A stretch of 64,000 nucleotides of DNA from Rhodopseudomonas sp. (GCF_013377015.1 NZ_JACABA010000002.1:1083691-1147690); one strand, 5' to 3'. Positions 45,254 through 53,986 are shown, numbered from the stretch's first letter. The notes: generated by a model not told the origin, from the letters alone. Translations and numbers: made by a program.

Positions 45254-46399
45254 CTACAGCGACCGTGCGATCAGCAGCTTCATGATCTCGTTGGTGCCGC
45301 CGTAGATCTTCTGGATCCGCGCATCGACGTACATCCGCGAGATCGGGTATTCCTGCATGTAGCCGTAACCGCCGTGCAATTGCAGGCATTCGTCGACGGT
45401 CTCGACCTGCTTCTGTGTAGTCCACCACTTCGCCATCGAGGCGGTGACGGCGTCGAGGTCGCCGGCCAGCAGCCGCTCGAGGCAGAAGTCGACGAACACC
45501 CGCGCGATCATCGCCTCGGTCTTGCGCTCGGCGAGCTTGAAGGCGGTGTTCTGGAATTCGATGATCGGTTGGCCGAACGCCTTGCGTTCTTTGGTATAGT
45601 CGACCGTTAGCCGAACCGCGCGCTCCATCGCCGCTACGGCGCCGATCGCAATGATCAGCCGCTCCTGCGGCAATTGCTGCATCAGCTGGGCGAAGCCCTT
45701 GCCTTCCTCGCCGCCGAGCAGGTTTTCAGGCGGCGCCACCGCGTCCTCGAAGAACAATTCCGAAGTGTCCGACGCCGGCAGGCCGATCTTGTCGAGGTTG
45801 CGGCCGCGCTTGAAGCCGGCATTGCCCTCGGTCTCCAGCACGATCAGCGACAGGCCCTTGGCGCCGGGGCCGCCGGTGCGGGCGACGACGATGATCAGGT
45901 CAGCGGTCTGGCCGTTGGTGATGAAGGTCTTCTGGCCGTTGATGACATAGGCGTTTCCTTGCAGCCGCGCCGTGGTCCGCACGCCCTGCAGATCCGATCC
46001 GGTCCCCGGCTCGGTCATCGCGATCGCGCCGATCAATTCGCCGCGCGCCATGCCCGGCAGCCAGCGCTTCTTTTGTTCCTCGGAGCCGTAGTTCAGAATG
46101 TAATGCGCGACGATGCCGCTGCTGACGGTGACGCCGCCGAGCGCGTCGGGCACCTCGCTCTCCATTTCCTCGAACACCGCGGCGTCATAGGCGAAGGTGG
46201 CGCCGAGCCCGCCATAGGCTTCCGGAATGCTCGGCAGCAGCGCGCCCATCTTGCCGAGCGCCAGCCAGGCCGAGCGGTCCACCATCTTCTGCGCCCGCCA
46301 CTTTTCGGCGTGCGGCGCCAGGTCCTTGGCGAGGAATTTCCGAAATTGATCGCGGAACGAATCCAGTTCCTCGGTCATCCATGACGATCGATATTGCAT
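45254..46399 (-). CDS. Acyl-CoA dehydrogenase (LCAD/IVD-like)
   Basis: 381 residues. FAD enzyme forming the 2,3-double bond of an acyl-CoA. Signatures AMTEPGTGSDLQGVRTTARL and KTFITNGQTADLIIVVART, and the C-terminal QLHGGYGYMQEYPISRMYVD then IQKIYGGTNEIMK. The MCAD-type catalytic Glu (YEGT) is Gly here (YGGT), and a Glu is found instead in the helix-G position (AIGAVAAMERAVRLTVDYTK), as in long-chain and isovaleryl-CoA dehydrogenases. That points to long or branched substrates. Alternative start at M8. Confidence 0.92.
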   Translation of the reverse strand: MQYRSSWMTEELDSFRDQFRKFLAKDLAPHAEKWRAQKMVDRSAWLALGKMGALLPSIPEAYGGLGATFAYDAAVFEEMESEVPDALGGVTVSSGIVAHYILNYGSEEQKKRWLPGMARGELIGAIAMTEPGTGSDLQGVRTTARLQGNAYVINGQKTFITNGQTADLIIVVARTGGPGAKGLSLIVLETEGNAGFKRGRNLDKIGLPASDTSELFFEDAVAPPENLLGGEEGKGFAQLMQQLPQERLIIAIGAVAAMERAVRLTVDYTKERKAFGQPIIEFQNTAFKLAERKTEAMIARVFVDFCLERLLAGDLDAVTASMAKWWTTQKQVETVDECLQLHGGYGYMQEYPISRMYVDARIQKIYGGTNEIMKLLIARSL

Positions 46400-46410
46400 A
46401 ATGCCTCGCG

Positions 46411-47238
46411 TTAAATGATGAGGCCGCCGCCGCAGACGACCACCTGCCCGCTAATGTAGTTCGATTCCGGGCTGCAAAACAGATAAACCGCGTCGGCGGC
46501 TTCTTCCGGCGTGCCGCCGCGTCCGAGCGGAATCATCCTCGCCATGGCGTCGAGCATCTGCGGCTGGACGCCGACCTTGATGTCGCGGCCGGCGACGTCG
46601 ATGGTGGTCTGCTGCGCCTCGATCGGCTGGGTCAGCCGGGTGTTGATCAGCCCGAACGCCACGCAATTGACGTTGACCTTGTAGCGGCCCCATTCCTTGC
46701 ACAGCGTCCGCGTCAAGCCGATCAGCGATGCCTTGGCGGAAGAATAGCTGGCCTGTCCGGCGTTGCCGTAGAGCCCGGCGATCGACGAGATGTTGACCAC
46801 CTTGCGGAACACCTCCTGGCCGGCTTCGGCTTCCTTCTTCGCCAGAATCCGGATCGGTTCGGCGGCGGCGCGCAGCACCCGAAACGGCGCCACCAGATGG
46901 ACGTCGAGCATCGCCTGGAACTGCTCGTCGGTCATCTTCTGGATCGTCGAATCCCAAGTGTAGCCGGCATTGTTGACGATGATGTCGATGCCGCCGAAGG
47001 TCTCCATCGCGGCGCCGACAAAGCGGTCGGCGAAGCCGGGCTCCGAGACGCTGCCATTGATGGCGATCGCCTCGCCGCCCGCCGCCTTGATCTCGGCGGC
47101 GACCGCGTCGCCCGGCGCGGCATCGAGATCGTTGACCACGACCTTGGCGCCCTCGCGCGCCAGCTTCAGCGCGATGGCACGGCCGATGCCGCGGCCCGAC
47201 CCGGTGATCAGCGCGACTTTTCCTTGCAGTTTCGACAT
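46411..47238 (-). CDS. Short-chain dehydrogenase (FabG/3-hydroxyacyl-CoA dehydrogenase-like)
   Basis: 275 residues from ATG 47238. VALITGSGRGIGRAIALKLA, NNAGYTWDSTIQKMTDEQFQ, catalytic Ser/Tyr/Lys in NISSIAGLYGNAGQASYSSA with the following Lys, and the C-terminal SGQVVVCGGGLII. An insertion between the Tyr region and the C-terminus (QPIEAQQTTIDVAGRDIKVG) is longer than in FabG. It probably oxidises the 3-hydroxyacyl-CoA made by the MaoC-type hydratases encoded next to it. Between hydratase and dehydrogenase genes in a single operon. Confidence 0.9.
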   Translation of the reverse strand: MSKLQGKVALITGSGRGIGRAIALKLAREGAKVVVNDLDAAPGDAVAAEIKAAGGEAIAINGSVSEPGFADRFVGAAMETFGGIDIIVNNAGYTWDSTIQKMTDEQFQAMLDVHLVAPFRVLRAAAEPIRILAKKEAEAGQEVFRKVVNISSIAGLYGNAGQASYSSAKASLIGLTRTLCKEWGRYKVNVNCVAFGLINTRLTQPIEAQQTTIDVAGRDIKVGVQPQMLDAMARMIPLGRGGTPEEAADAVYLFCSPESNYISGQVVVCGGGLII

Positions 47239-47252
47239 CGGGTCTTCCTTGG

Positions 47253-47660
47253 CTATAGGGCGATGATGGCTTCGCCGGCGAGCTTGGTCTCGCCGTGCTG
47301 GTCCTTGGTGGTGAGCGCGATTCTGGCGCGGCGTTCGCCTCCGGTCTCGAGCAGCTCCGCGATATGGCCCTCGCAGGTCAATTGCGCGCCGAGCTGGGTG
47401 ATGGCGGCGAAGCGCGTCGAGAACGAGCGGATCTTCCCAGGTGCCACCGCGTCGGTCAGCGCCTGGCCGAGATAGCCCATCACCAGCATGCCGTGCGAGA
47501 ACACGTCGGGAAATCCCGATGCTTTGGCGAAATCGATATCGACATGGATCGGGTTGTGATCGCCCGAGGCGCCGCAATACAGCGCTAGCGTGTGGCGGGT
47601 GATGGCGGGGAATTCCTTGTGGACGATGCGGTCGCCGACCGCGGGGGCCGTCTTGCTCAT
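47253..47660 (-). CDS. MaoC-like enoyl-CoA hydratase subunit (hydratase-2 motif)
   Basis: 135 residues. Hotdog fold with the hydratase-2 motif YCGASGDHNPIHVD containing the catalytic Asp/His pair, and FSHGMLVMGYLGQALTD. Hydrates enoyl-CoA, giving the (R)-3-hydroxy isomer in family members. Its start overlaps the stop of the second MaoC-like gene by 4 nt; such pairs commonly form a heterodimer, with this one as the catalytic half. Compare ChsH1/ChsH2 of steroid side-chain degradation and HadAB. Confidence 0.88.
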   Translation of the reverse strand: MSKTAPAVGDRIVHKEFPAITRHTLALYCGASGDHNPIHVDIDFAKASGFPDVFSHGMLVMGYLGQALTDAVAPGKIRSFSTRFAAITQLGAQLTCEGHIAELLETGGERRARIALTTKDQHGETKLAGEAIIAL

Positions 47661-48112
47661 GAGCTGGCTCCATTCCGCACCACGATGGTGCGGGCGACGT
47701 CGGCGACGTGGACGCCATTCTGGTTGGTGACCTCGGTCTCGACCACGATCAGCGTCATGGCGCCGCCCTTCTTGTCGGTGACGCTGGTGACCCGCGGGCT
47801 GAAGGTGACGGTGTCACCGACCACGACCGGCGCGTGATAGGCAAAGCTCTGCTCGCCATGCAGCACCTTGCCGAGATCGATGTCGAGCGCGGTGAGGAAT
47901 TCGAACGGCGTCTCGGAGTCCATCAGTTCGAGGCAGAACAGATAGGTCGGCGGGATCGGGATCGCCGTAAAGCCCGCGGCCTTCGCCGCCGCGGCGTCGC
48001 GATAGACCGGGTTGCTCTCGCCCAGCGTTTCAAAGAAATAGCGCAGTCGTCCCGGCTCGACATGCGCGGTGACCGGCGTAAAGCGACGCCCGACGGCGGA
48101 TTGATCGACCAT
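47657..48112 (-). CDS. MaoC-like N-terminal-type (FAS1_DH) hydratase partner
   Basis: 151 residues. The N-terminal dehydratase pattern: VEPGRLRYFFETLGESNPVY, then FTAIPIPPTYLFCLELMDSE, and SFAYHAPVVVGDTVTFSPRV. It lacks the Asp/His hydratase motif of its neighbour, which suggests a structural or substrate-binding half of a heterodimer. 4-nt overlap (ATGA type) with the catalytic subunit gene. Confidence 0.87.
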   Translation of the reverse strand: MVDQSAVGRRFTPVTAHVEPGRLRYFFETLGESNPVYRDAAAAKAAGFTAIPIPPTYLFCLELMDSETPFEFLTALDIDLGKVLHGEQSFAYHAPVVVGDTVTFSPRVTSVTDKKGGAMTLIVVETEVTNQNGVHVADVARTIVVRNGASS

Positions 48113-48121
48113 GATGTGTCC

Positions 48122-49306
48122 TTACGCGCGCTCGTACAGGGTCACCACGCAGGCGCCGCCGAGGCCGAGATTGTGTTGCAGCCCGAGCCGCGCGCCGTCG
48201 ACCTGGGTCGCCGCCGCGGTGCCGCGCAATTGCCGGGTCAGCTCGTAGCATTGCGCGAGGCCGGTGGCGCCGAGCGGGTGACCCTTCGACAGCAGTCCGC
48301 CCGACGGGTTGGTGACGAACTTGCCGCCATAGGTGTTGTCGCCGGCGTCGATGAATTTCTCCGCGCCGCCGTCGGGGCATAGGCCCAGCGCTTCGTAGGT
48401 GATCAACTCGTTCTGCGCGAAGCAGTCGTGCAGTTCGACCACGTCGAGATCATCGGGGCCGACGCCGGCCTTCTCATAGACGGCGTTGGCGGCGGCCCGC
48501 GCCATGTCGAAGCCGACCACCTGCATCATGTCGTGGGCGCCGAAAGTCGACGGGGTGTCGGTGGTCATGCTCTGCGCGGCGATCCGCACATCGGTGCGCA
48601 GGCCGTGCTGCTTGGCGAATTTCTCCGAAACCAGCACCGCGGCGGCGCCGCCGCAGGTCGGCGGACAGGCCATCAGCCGGGTCATCACGCCAGGCCAGAT
48701 CACCTGATCGTTCATGACGTCGTCGGCGGAGACCTCCTTGCGGAACAGCGCGAGCGGATTATTCTTGGCGTGGCGGCTGGCCTTGGCGCGGATCTTGGCG
48801 AAGGACGACAACGGCGTGCCGTATTTCTTCATGTGGCTGAGGCCGGCACCGCCGAAATAACGCAGCGCCAGCGGTACCCCCGGCGCATCGACCAATTGAT
48901 CGGCCGCGGCATCGAACTCGTCGAACGCGCTGGGCCGGTCGGTGTAGACCGAACCGAGCGCGCCGGGCTTCATCTGCTCGAAGCCGAGCGCCAGCACGCA
49001 ATCGGCGGCGCCGGATTCGATCGCCTGGCGGGCGAGGAACAGCGCGGTCGAGCCGGTCGAGCAGTTGTTGTTGACGTTGACGATCGGGATTCCGGTCATG
49101 CCGACCGGGTACAGCGCGCGCTGACCGCAGGTCGAGTCGCCGTAGACGTAGCCGACATAGGCCTGCTGGATCAGACCGTAGTCGAGGCCGGCATCCGCGA
49201 GCGCCAATTTCGTCGCCGTTGCGCCCATCACATGATACGGCTCGTTGGCGCCGGGTTTGACGAATGGGATCATGCCGACACCGGCAACATAGGCGCGAGA
49301 TGGCAT
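48122..49306 (-). CDS. SCP-X-type thiolase 2
   Basis: 394 residues. Catalytic Cys in VNVNNNCSTGSTALFLARQA, His in SKGHPLGATGLAQCYELTRQ, C-terminus QHNLGLGGACVVTLYERA. Paralogue of thiolase 1 (38536). First gene of the minus-strand operon, GGAGG 5 nt before the ATG, and the tetR operator lies just upstream (49341-49354), so it should be under direct TetR control. Cleaves the final 3-oxoacyl-CoA in the inferred spiral. Confidence 0.92.
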   Translation of the reverse strand: MPSRAYVAGVGMIPFVKPGANEPYHVMGATATKLALADAGLDYGLIQQAYVGYVYGDSTCGQRALYPVGMTGIPIVNVNNNCSTGSTALFLARQAIESGAADCVLALGFEQMKPGALGSVYTDRPSAFDEFDAAADQLVDAPGVPLALRYFGGAGLSHMKKYGTPLSSFAKIRAKASRHAKNNPLALFRKEVSADDVMNDQVIWPGVMTRLMACPPTCGGAAAVLVSEKFAKQHGLRTDVRIAAQSMTTDTPSTFGAHDMMQVVGFDMARAAANAVYEKAGVGPDDLDVVELHDCFAQNELITYEALGLCPDGGAEKFIDAGDNTYGGKFVTNPSGGLLSKGHPLGATGLAQCYELTRQLRGTAAATQVDGARLGLQHNLGLGGACVVTLYERA

Positions 49307-49340
49307 CCAATCCTCCGTAAATTACCCAATGGACTTTTTG

Positions 49341-49354
49341 TTACCCATGGGTAA
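49341..49354. promoter_or_regulatory. Operator-like palindrome between thiolase 2 and tetR
   Basis: TTACCCATGGGTAA, a perfect 14-bp palindrome in the 53-nt divergent gap. A second half-site (TTACCCAAT) lies at 49322-49330. Most likely the binding site of the adjacent TetR-type regulator. Confidence 0.65.
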
Positions 49355-49359
49355 TATAC

Positions 49360-50094
49360 GTGGCCAAATCCCGAGTCAATGCGACGCCGCCGGAATTCGA
49401 AATGGACGCCCAGTCGCCAGACGACTCGCCCTGGATGCCGTTCGAAAATCGCCGCCGCGCCCGCGACGAGAAGCGCGAGGCGGTGCTGCGCACCGCCGTG
49501 CATCTGTTTCTCGAGCAGGGCTATCACCGCGCCACGCTGAACGACGTCGCCGAGCGGCTCAACATCACCAAGCCGGCGCTGTACAACTACTTCCGCGGCA
49601 AGGAAGAAATCCTGTTCGAATGCTGCCTGCTGGGGCAGGAGCGGGTCGACGAGGTGATCGCCGAGATCGATGCCGGCGGCGGCACGGGGATAGCGAAGCT
49701 GCGCAAGCTGATCCAAGCCTATGCGGAAGTGATGACGACGGATTACGGCGCCAGTCTGATCCGGTTCGACACCCGCGATCTGTCCGACCGCAACAGCAAG
49801 ATCCTGCGCGACGCCAAGAAGAGCATCGACAGGACCTTTCGACATTACATCACCGACGGCATTGCGGACGGCTCGATCAAGCCGTGCGACGCCAAGATGG
49901 CGGCGTTTGCCATCGCCGGCTCGCTGAACTGGATCGGTCACTGGTTCCAGCGCGGCGGTGACTTGTCGGCCGAGCAGGTCGCGGAGGAATTTTCGGTACG
50001 GCTGACCGAGGGATTGGCGGCACGGGCCTCACGTAAGACGGCGCCGGCGCCATCAAAGTCAAAAAGCAAACAAACCAGCGGAGGGAAACGATGA
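49360..50094 (+). CDS. TetR-family regulator of the acyl-CoA catabolic locus
   Basis: 244 residues from GTG 49360, or 230 from ATG 49402 (GGAATTCGAA upstream). The GTG lies only 5 nt past the operator palindrome and has no Shine-Dalgarno, so the ATG may be the true start. The HTH is REAVLRTAVHLFLEQGYHRA, TLNDVAERLNITKPALYNYF and RGKEEIL, a typical TetR N-terminus. The C-terminal domain resembles the AcrR/FadR-like set that binds acyl-CoA. The Lys/Ser-rich tail overlaps the ligase start by 4 nt. Likely represses the divergent operon and itself until an acyl-CoA accumulates. Confidence 0.88.
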   Translation: MAKSRVNATPPEFEMDAQSPDDSPWMPFENRRRARDEKREAVLRTAVHLFLEQGYHRATLNDVAERLNITKPALYNYFRGKEEILFECCLLGQERVDEVIAEIDAGGGTGIAKLRKLIQAYAEVMTTDYGASLIRFDTRDLSDRNSKILRDAKKSIDRTFRHYITDGIADGSIKPCDAKMAAFAIAGSLNWIGHWFQRGGDLSAEQVAEEFSVRLTEGLAARASRKTAPAPSKSKSKQTSGGKR

Positions 50095-51647
50095 ACACCA
50101 CCCACGGATTGCGGCGGGCGCTGCAGATCAAGCCCGACGGCCTCGCCACGGTGTATGGCGAGCGGCGACGGAGCTGGCGCGAGGTCGGCGAGCGCGTCGC
50201 GCGGCTTGCCGCCGGGCTGCGCGCGCTCGGCGCCGAGCCCGGCGACCGCGTCGCGGTGCTGTCGCTGAATTCCGATCGCTATCTCGAATTGTTCCTGGCC
50301 ACGGCCTGGGCCGGCACCGTGATCGTGCCACTCAACACCCGATGGAGCCCGCTCGAGAACGAAGACGCGCTGCGCGATTGCCGCGCCAATGTGCTGGTGG
50401 TCGACAAGGCGTTCGCGGCGACCGGCGCCGCGCTGGCGAAGGCGTTGCCCGAATTGAAGCTGGTCTATGCCGATGACGGTGATGTCCCGGATGGCATGGA
50501 AAGCTACGAGGCGCTGATCTCGCGTAGCGAGCCGATCCCCGATGCGATGCGTCAGGCCGCCGATCTCGCCGGCATCTTCTACACCGGCGGTACCACGGGC
50601 CGCTCCAAGGGCGTGATGCTCAGCCACGGCAATTTGATGGCCAACGCGCTGAATGCGCTCGGCGAGGGCCTGTTCCCGGGCACCGCGACCTATCTGCATG
50701 CCGCCCCGATGTTTCACCTCGCCAATGGCGCGGCGATGTATTCGCTGCTGCTCAGCGGCGGCGCCAATGTGATGGTTCAGGCGTTCACGCCGGACGGCGT
50801 GATGGCCGTGGTGCAGAAGGAGCGCGTCACCGACGTGCTGCTGGTCCCGACCATGATCCAGATGCTGGTCGATCATCCAGCGCTCGGCTCCCATGACATG
50901 TCGTCGCTGAAGAACGTCGTCTATGGCGCGTCGCCGATCAGCGAGGCGGTGCTCGACCGCGCCACCAAGGCGCTGCCGAAGGCGCAGTTCACCCAGGCCT
51001 ACGGCATGACCGAATTGTCGCCGATCGCCACGCTGCTGCACTGGAACGAGCACATCGGCGAGGGCCGCGCCAAGGGTCGGCACCGCGCCGCCGGTCGGGC
51101 GACGCTGGGCTGCGAGGTCCGCATCGTCGACGCCGACGACAAGCCGGTCGGCTTTGGCACCGTCGGGGAAATCGTGGTGCGCGGCGACAATGTGATGATG
51201 GGCTACTGGGAGCGGCCGGAAGAGACCGCCCGCGCGGTGATCGACGGCTGGATGCACACCGGCGACGGCGGCTACATGGACGAACACGGCTTCGTATTCG
51301 TCGTCGACCGGGTCAAGGACATGATCATCTCGGGCGGCGAGAACGTGTATTCGGTCGAGGTCGAGAACGCCGTCGCCCAGCATCCGGCGGTGGCGCAATG
51401 CGCCGTGATCGGCATTCCCGACGAGCACTGGGGCGAGCGGGTCCACGCCGTGGTGGTGACGCGGGCCGACGCACAGGTCTCAGCCGCCGAACTGATCGAG
51501 TTCTGCAAGACGCTGATCGCCGGCTACAAATGCCCGCGTAGCGTCGAGGTCAGGGCGAGCCCGCTACCGCTGTCGGGCGCCGGCAAAATTCTCAAGCGCG
51601 AGCTGCGCGCGCCGTTCTGGGACAACCGCGAGCGGCGCGTCAGCTAG
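50091..51647 (+). CDS. AMP-forming fatty acid/aryl acid:CoA ligase
   Basis: 518 residues. P-loop FYTGGTTGRSKGVMLSHGNL, AYGMTELSP, GWMHTGDGGYMDEHGF, VDRVKDMIISGGENVYSVEV and the A10 Lys region LPLSGAGKILKRELR are all intact. Activates the imported acid to its CoA thioester, the first committed step for this locus. Medium-chain or cyclic acid ligases and fadD3-like enzymes share this layout; substrate unknown. ATGA overlap with tetR. Confidence 0.92.
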   Translation: MNTTHGLRRALQIKPDGLATVYGERRRSWREVGERVARLAAGLRALGAEPGDRVAVLSLNSDRYLELFLATAWAGTVIVPLNTRWSPLENEDALRDCRANVLVVDKAFAATGAALAKALPELKLVYADDGDVPDGMESYEALISRSEPIPDAMRQAADLAGIFYTGGTTGRSKGVMLSHGNLMANALNALGEGLFPGTATYLHAAPMFHLANGAAMYSLLLSGGANVMVQAFTPDGVMAVVQKERVTDVLLVPTMIQMLVDHPALGSHDMSSLKNVVYGASPISEAVLDRATKALPKAQFTQAYGMTELSPIATLLHWNEHIGEGRAKGRHRAAGRATLGCEVRIVDADDKPVGFGTVGEIVVRGDNVMMGYWERPEETARAVIDGWMHTGDGGYMDEHGFVFVVDRVKDMIISGGENVYSVEVENAVAQHPAVAQCAVIGIPDEHWGERVHAVVVTRADAQVSAAELIEFCKTLIAGYKCPRSVEVRASPLPLSGAGKILKRELRAPFWDNRERRVS

Positions 51648-51664
51648 GCCGGCAGCCAAGACGA

Positions 51665-51919
51665 CTATTCGAGCCCGAGTTCGAACGAGCCGAGATGATA
51701 CTCGTCGGTGGAATCGCCGGGCGGAATTGGGACAAGTGCAAATGCCGCATTGGGGAAGCTCTGCCACACAGCCAGATCATCCTGGGTGATGGTGAGCCAG
51801 CCGAATCTGTAAAGATATCGGCCCGGTTCCGTCACCAGGCCGACTTCCTGCCATGTCACTTTCCGGGCGCGGATATCGACCACGGTTTTCCTCAAGTCTT
51901 GCCGGCGGACAGGCGGCAA
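51665..51919 (-). CDS. Small hypothetical protein
   Basis: 84 residues if the TTG at 51919 is the start (AAGG 7 nt upstream). The sequence TEPGRYLYRFGWLTITQDDL followed by AVWQSFPNAAFALVPIPP is rich in aromatic residues and ordered-looking, and third-position GC is lower than in its neighbours. No family recognised. It could be the C-terminal remnant of a longer gene. Converges with the ligase gene. Confidence 0.4.
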   Translation of the reverse strand: MPPVRRQDLRKTVVDIRARKVTWQEVGLVTEPGRYLYRFGWLTITQDDLAVWQSFPNAAFALVPIPPGDSTDEYHLGSFELGLE

Positions 51920-52268
51920 GGTCAGCCTTGTTCGCCGATCGATCCGGCCGCCGTCGATGCAGCCGAGTTGGAAGGCGACGCCTCTGTCGCTATCCGGATG
52001 ACTTCCATCATATGTTCACATCGGTTGCGGAAAGCGTAGCTCATTCCGATTTCATCGCTGTCTAAGACGTTGGTCTGATCTCCGGTCGAGCGATCGAATT
52101 CGAAGGTTGAGTGAGCCCGGATAGACTCCGATTGGGTGCGGACCGAGCCACATTGGGCCAATCAGGTCGAATGCGCGACAACATCGTTCGGCGAATTCGC
52201 AATGCGATGGGCGCGCGGTGGCTGGAGAGATCGGCGCCATTCGACTATAGTCCGGTGGGGGATGACGA
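51920..52268. other. Intergenic stretch, lower GC, no recognisable gene
   Basis: 349 bases. Short open frames exist (for example 51922-52161 on the minus strand) but have no recognisable motif or good ribosome-binding site. The base composition is visibly less GC-rich than that of the flanking catabolic locus. Confidence 0.4.
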
Positions 52269-53012
52269 ATGCGATTTGTCTTGGCAATGCTGGCGACGCT
52301 TCTGGCCGCTCCGAGTTGGGCCAGCGATGCCGTGGTGAAGGATGGAGGCACCCTCCAGGTCAGGGGCGTGATCTATCGGCTCGACGGCATTGATGCACCG
52401 GAATTCGACCAGGTCTGCGTCGACCAGAAAGCCGATTCCTGGGCCTGCGGCGTCGAGGCGCGCGATCAACTGACCAAGCTGATCGGCGCTCGCGAACTGC
52501 GTTGCGAGGACAAGGGCGCGGTGCCGAAATCGAACAATTGGCGAATCGGGATCTGCACGCTGGCCGGCGAGACGCAGAGCATCAACCAAACGCTGGTGCG
52601 GCAGGGTTGGGCGCTGAGTGCCGAGTCTGGCGTGCCGCGGTTCGGCGCGGACCAAGCCGATGCGCGGGCTAATGAGAGGGGATTGTGGAAAGGCTGCTTC
52701 GCCTCGCCGCAGGAATTTCGCGGCTGGAAGATCGACGCGCCTCTGCTTGGCGCGGCGTGCCGAAGCGACAAGTTGGCGGAGCTGCGGGAGATCTTGTTTC
52801 CCGTCGAACCCGCGATGCCGCCGGGCTGCACGATCAAGGGCAAGCTCGCGGTTCGTGCGAGGTTCACCGGCAACCGGGGCATTTACCACACCCAAAGTTG
52901 CCGCAGCTATCCGGCGCTCACCAGACCCAATCGCTGGTTCTGCTCCGAGGACGACGCGCGGGCCGCGGGGTTTCGCAAGGCGTATAATTGCGGCAGCGGC
53001 CAACGCCGCTAG
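52269..53012 (+). CDS. Thermonuclease-family (SNase-like) exported protein
   Basis: 247 residues. Signal peptide MRFVLAMLATLLAAPSWA with cleavage before SDAV. An SNase-like OB fold follows: RGVIYRLDGIDAPEFDQVC, ARDQLTKLIGARELRCEDKG, NQTLVRQGWALSAE and ADARANERGLWKGCFASPQE. The catalytic Arg/Glu set of staphylococcal nuclease is only partly clear. The C-terminal third contains paired Cys (PPGCTIKG, QSCRSYPAL, RWFCSEDDARAAGFRKAYNC), resembling the small nuclease-associated excalibur/Ada-like segment. Probable secreted or periplasmic protein. Confidence 0.8.
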   Translation: MRFVLAMLATLLAAPSWASDAVVKDGGTLQVRGVIYRLDGIDAPEFDQVCVDQKADSWACGVEARDQLTKLIGARELRCEDKGAVPKSNNWRIGICTLAGETQSINQTLVRQGWALSAESGVPRFGADQADARANERGLWKGCFASPQEFRGWKIDAPLLGAACRSDKLAELREILFPVEPAMPPGCTIKGKLAVRARFTGNRGIYHTQSCRSYPALTRPNRWFCSEDDARAAGFRKAYNCGSGQRR

Positions 53013-53108
53013 GTTCGTGCCGAGATTCGTGAATCCGTCGTTGCGCCCGATCGCGGCTGCGCAGGCTCCGCGCCGACGGGCGGTAGCTGACGCACTGAGA
53101 GGTGTCTC

Positions 53109-53786
53109 GTGATTCCATGGTGTCTGATCGACACGGCGCGGGTGCCCGGCGCCGACGCCGAGCTTCGCCTGATGCGGCGGGGGTCCGAATTCTCGATCAT
53201 GCTGGGGCAAAACGAGCTGATGAACAGCCGTCTCAGCGGCTCGGAACAGGCGCTCGCCACCATCGTCTGCGAGAGGCTACGCGCGGTGGAGCGGCCGCGA
53301 ATGCTGATTGGCGGATTGGGGATGGGGTTCACGCTGCGGGCCGCGCTGGCGCAGCTCGGAAGCGGGGCGAGCATCGTGGTCGCCGAACTGATCCCAGCTG
53401 TGCTGGCATGGGCGCGGGGCCCGATGGCGGAAATTTTCGGGGACAGTCTGACGGATTCGCGCGTCAGCATCCGCGAGGCCGATGTCGGGGAGGTGATCGG
53501 AGCCGGCCGGCTGGCATTCGACGCCATTCTACTCGACGTCGATAACGGCCCCGAAGCGCTGACCCGCGAGGCCAACAATGCGCTTTACGATTTCAGAGGA
53601 TTGCGCGAGGCCCGCGAGGCGCTGCGTCCCGGCGGCGTGCTGGCGGTGTGGTCGTCCGGACCCGATCCGGGTTTCGCCAAGCGACTTCGAGAATCTGGCT
53701 TCGAGGTGGATGAGATCAAGGTGCGCGCCAATGGCGCGCGCGGCGGCGCGCGGCATGTGATTTGGGCGGCGACCCGGCGCGGCTAA
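53109..53786 (+). CDS. Spermidine synthase-like methyltransferase-fold protein
   Basis: 225 residues from GTG 53109. SAM/decarboxy-SAM-binding fold: PRMLIGGLGMGFTLRAALAQ, SIVVAELIPAVLAWARGPM, DAILLDVDNGPEALTREANN and EALRPGGVLAVWSSGPDPGF. It lacks the N-terminal beta domain of true spermidine synthases. Such short SpeE-like proteins of unknown role are common in alphaproteobacteria. No operon partner. Confidence 0.8.
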   Translation: MIPWCLIDTARVPGADAELRLMRRGSEFSIMLGQNELMNSRLSGSEQALATIVCERLRAVERPRMLIGGLGMGFTLRAALAQLGSGASIVVAELIPAVLAWARGPMAEIFGDSLTDSRVSIREADVGEVIGAGRLAFDAILLDVDNGPEALTREANNALYDFRGLREAREALRPGGVLAVWSSGPDPGFAKRLRESGFEVDEIKVRANGARGGARHVIWAATRRG

Positions 53787-53799
53787 TATGTCGCGGGGG

Positions 53800-53892
53800 T
53801 CAGAACCGCCTTGCGATCAGCAGCCCGAGCAGCACCGATCCCGAACACGCGGCGACTGTGACCATGTTCGCCAGGTTCTGGGTGATCACCAT
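53800..53892 (-). CDS. Possible 30-residue single-pass membrane peptide
   Basis: ATG at 53892, stop at 53800. The peptide (MVITQNLANMVTVAACSGSV followed by LLGLLIARRF) has one hydrophobic segment and a basic end, as small membrane proteins do. No Shine-Dalgarno is seen. It may be a real small protein or a leftover C-terminus; confidence is low. Confidence 0.25.
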   Translation of the reverse strand: MVITQNLANMVTVAACSGSVLLGLLIARRF

Positions 53893-53986
53893 CGATATTG
53901 AAAAAGAGGAAGGAAATGACTGCTTCGCCTTGCGGCGCCTCGATGCGGCCGACTTTGTCGATGACATGGTGCTTCCTAAGTGGCGG

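Noticed and set aside
49938-51446. A 502-codon open frame on the minus strand
   Set aside because: Antisense to the AMP-forming ligase, which has all its motifs.
51922-52161. A 79-codon open frame on the minus strand
   Set aside because: Ordered-looking in part, but no start context and no family; left as intergenic.
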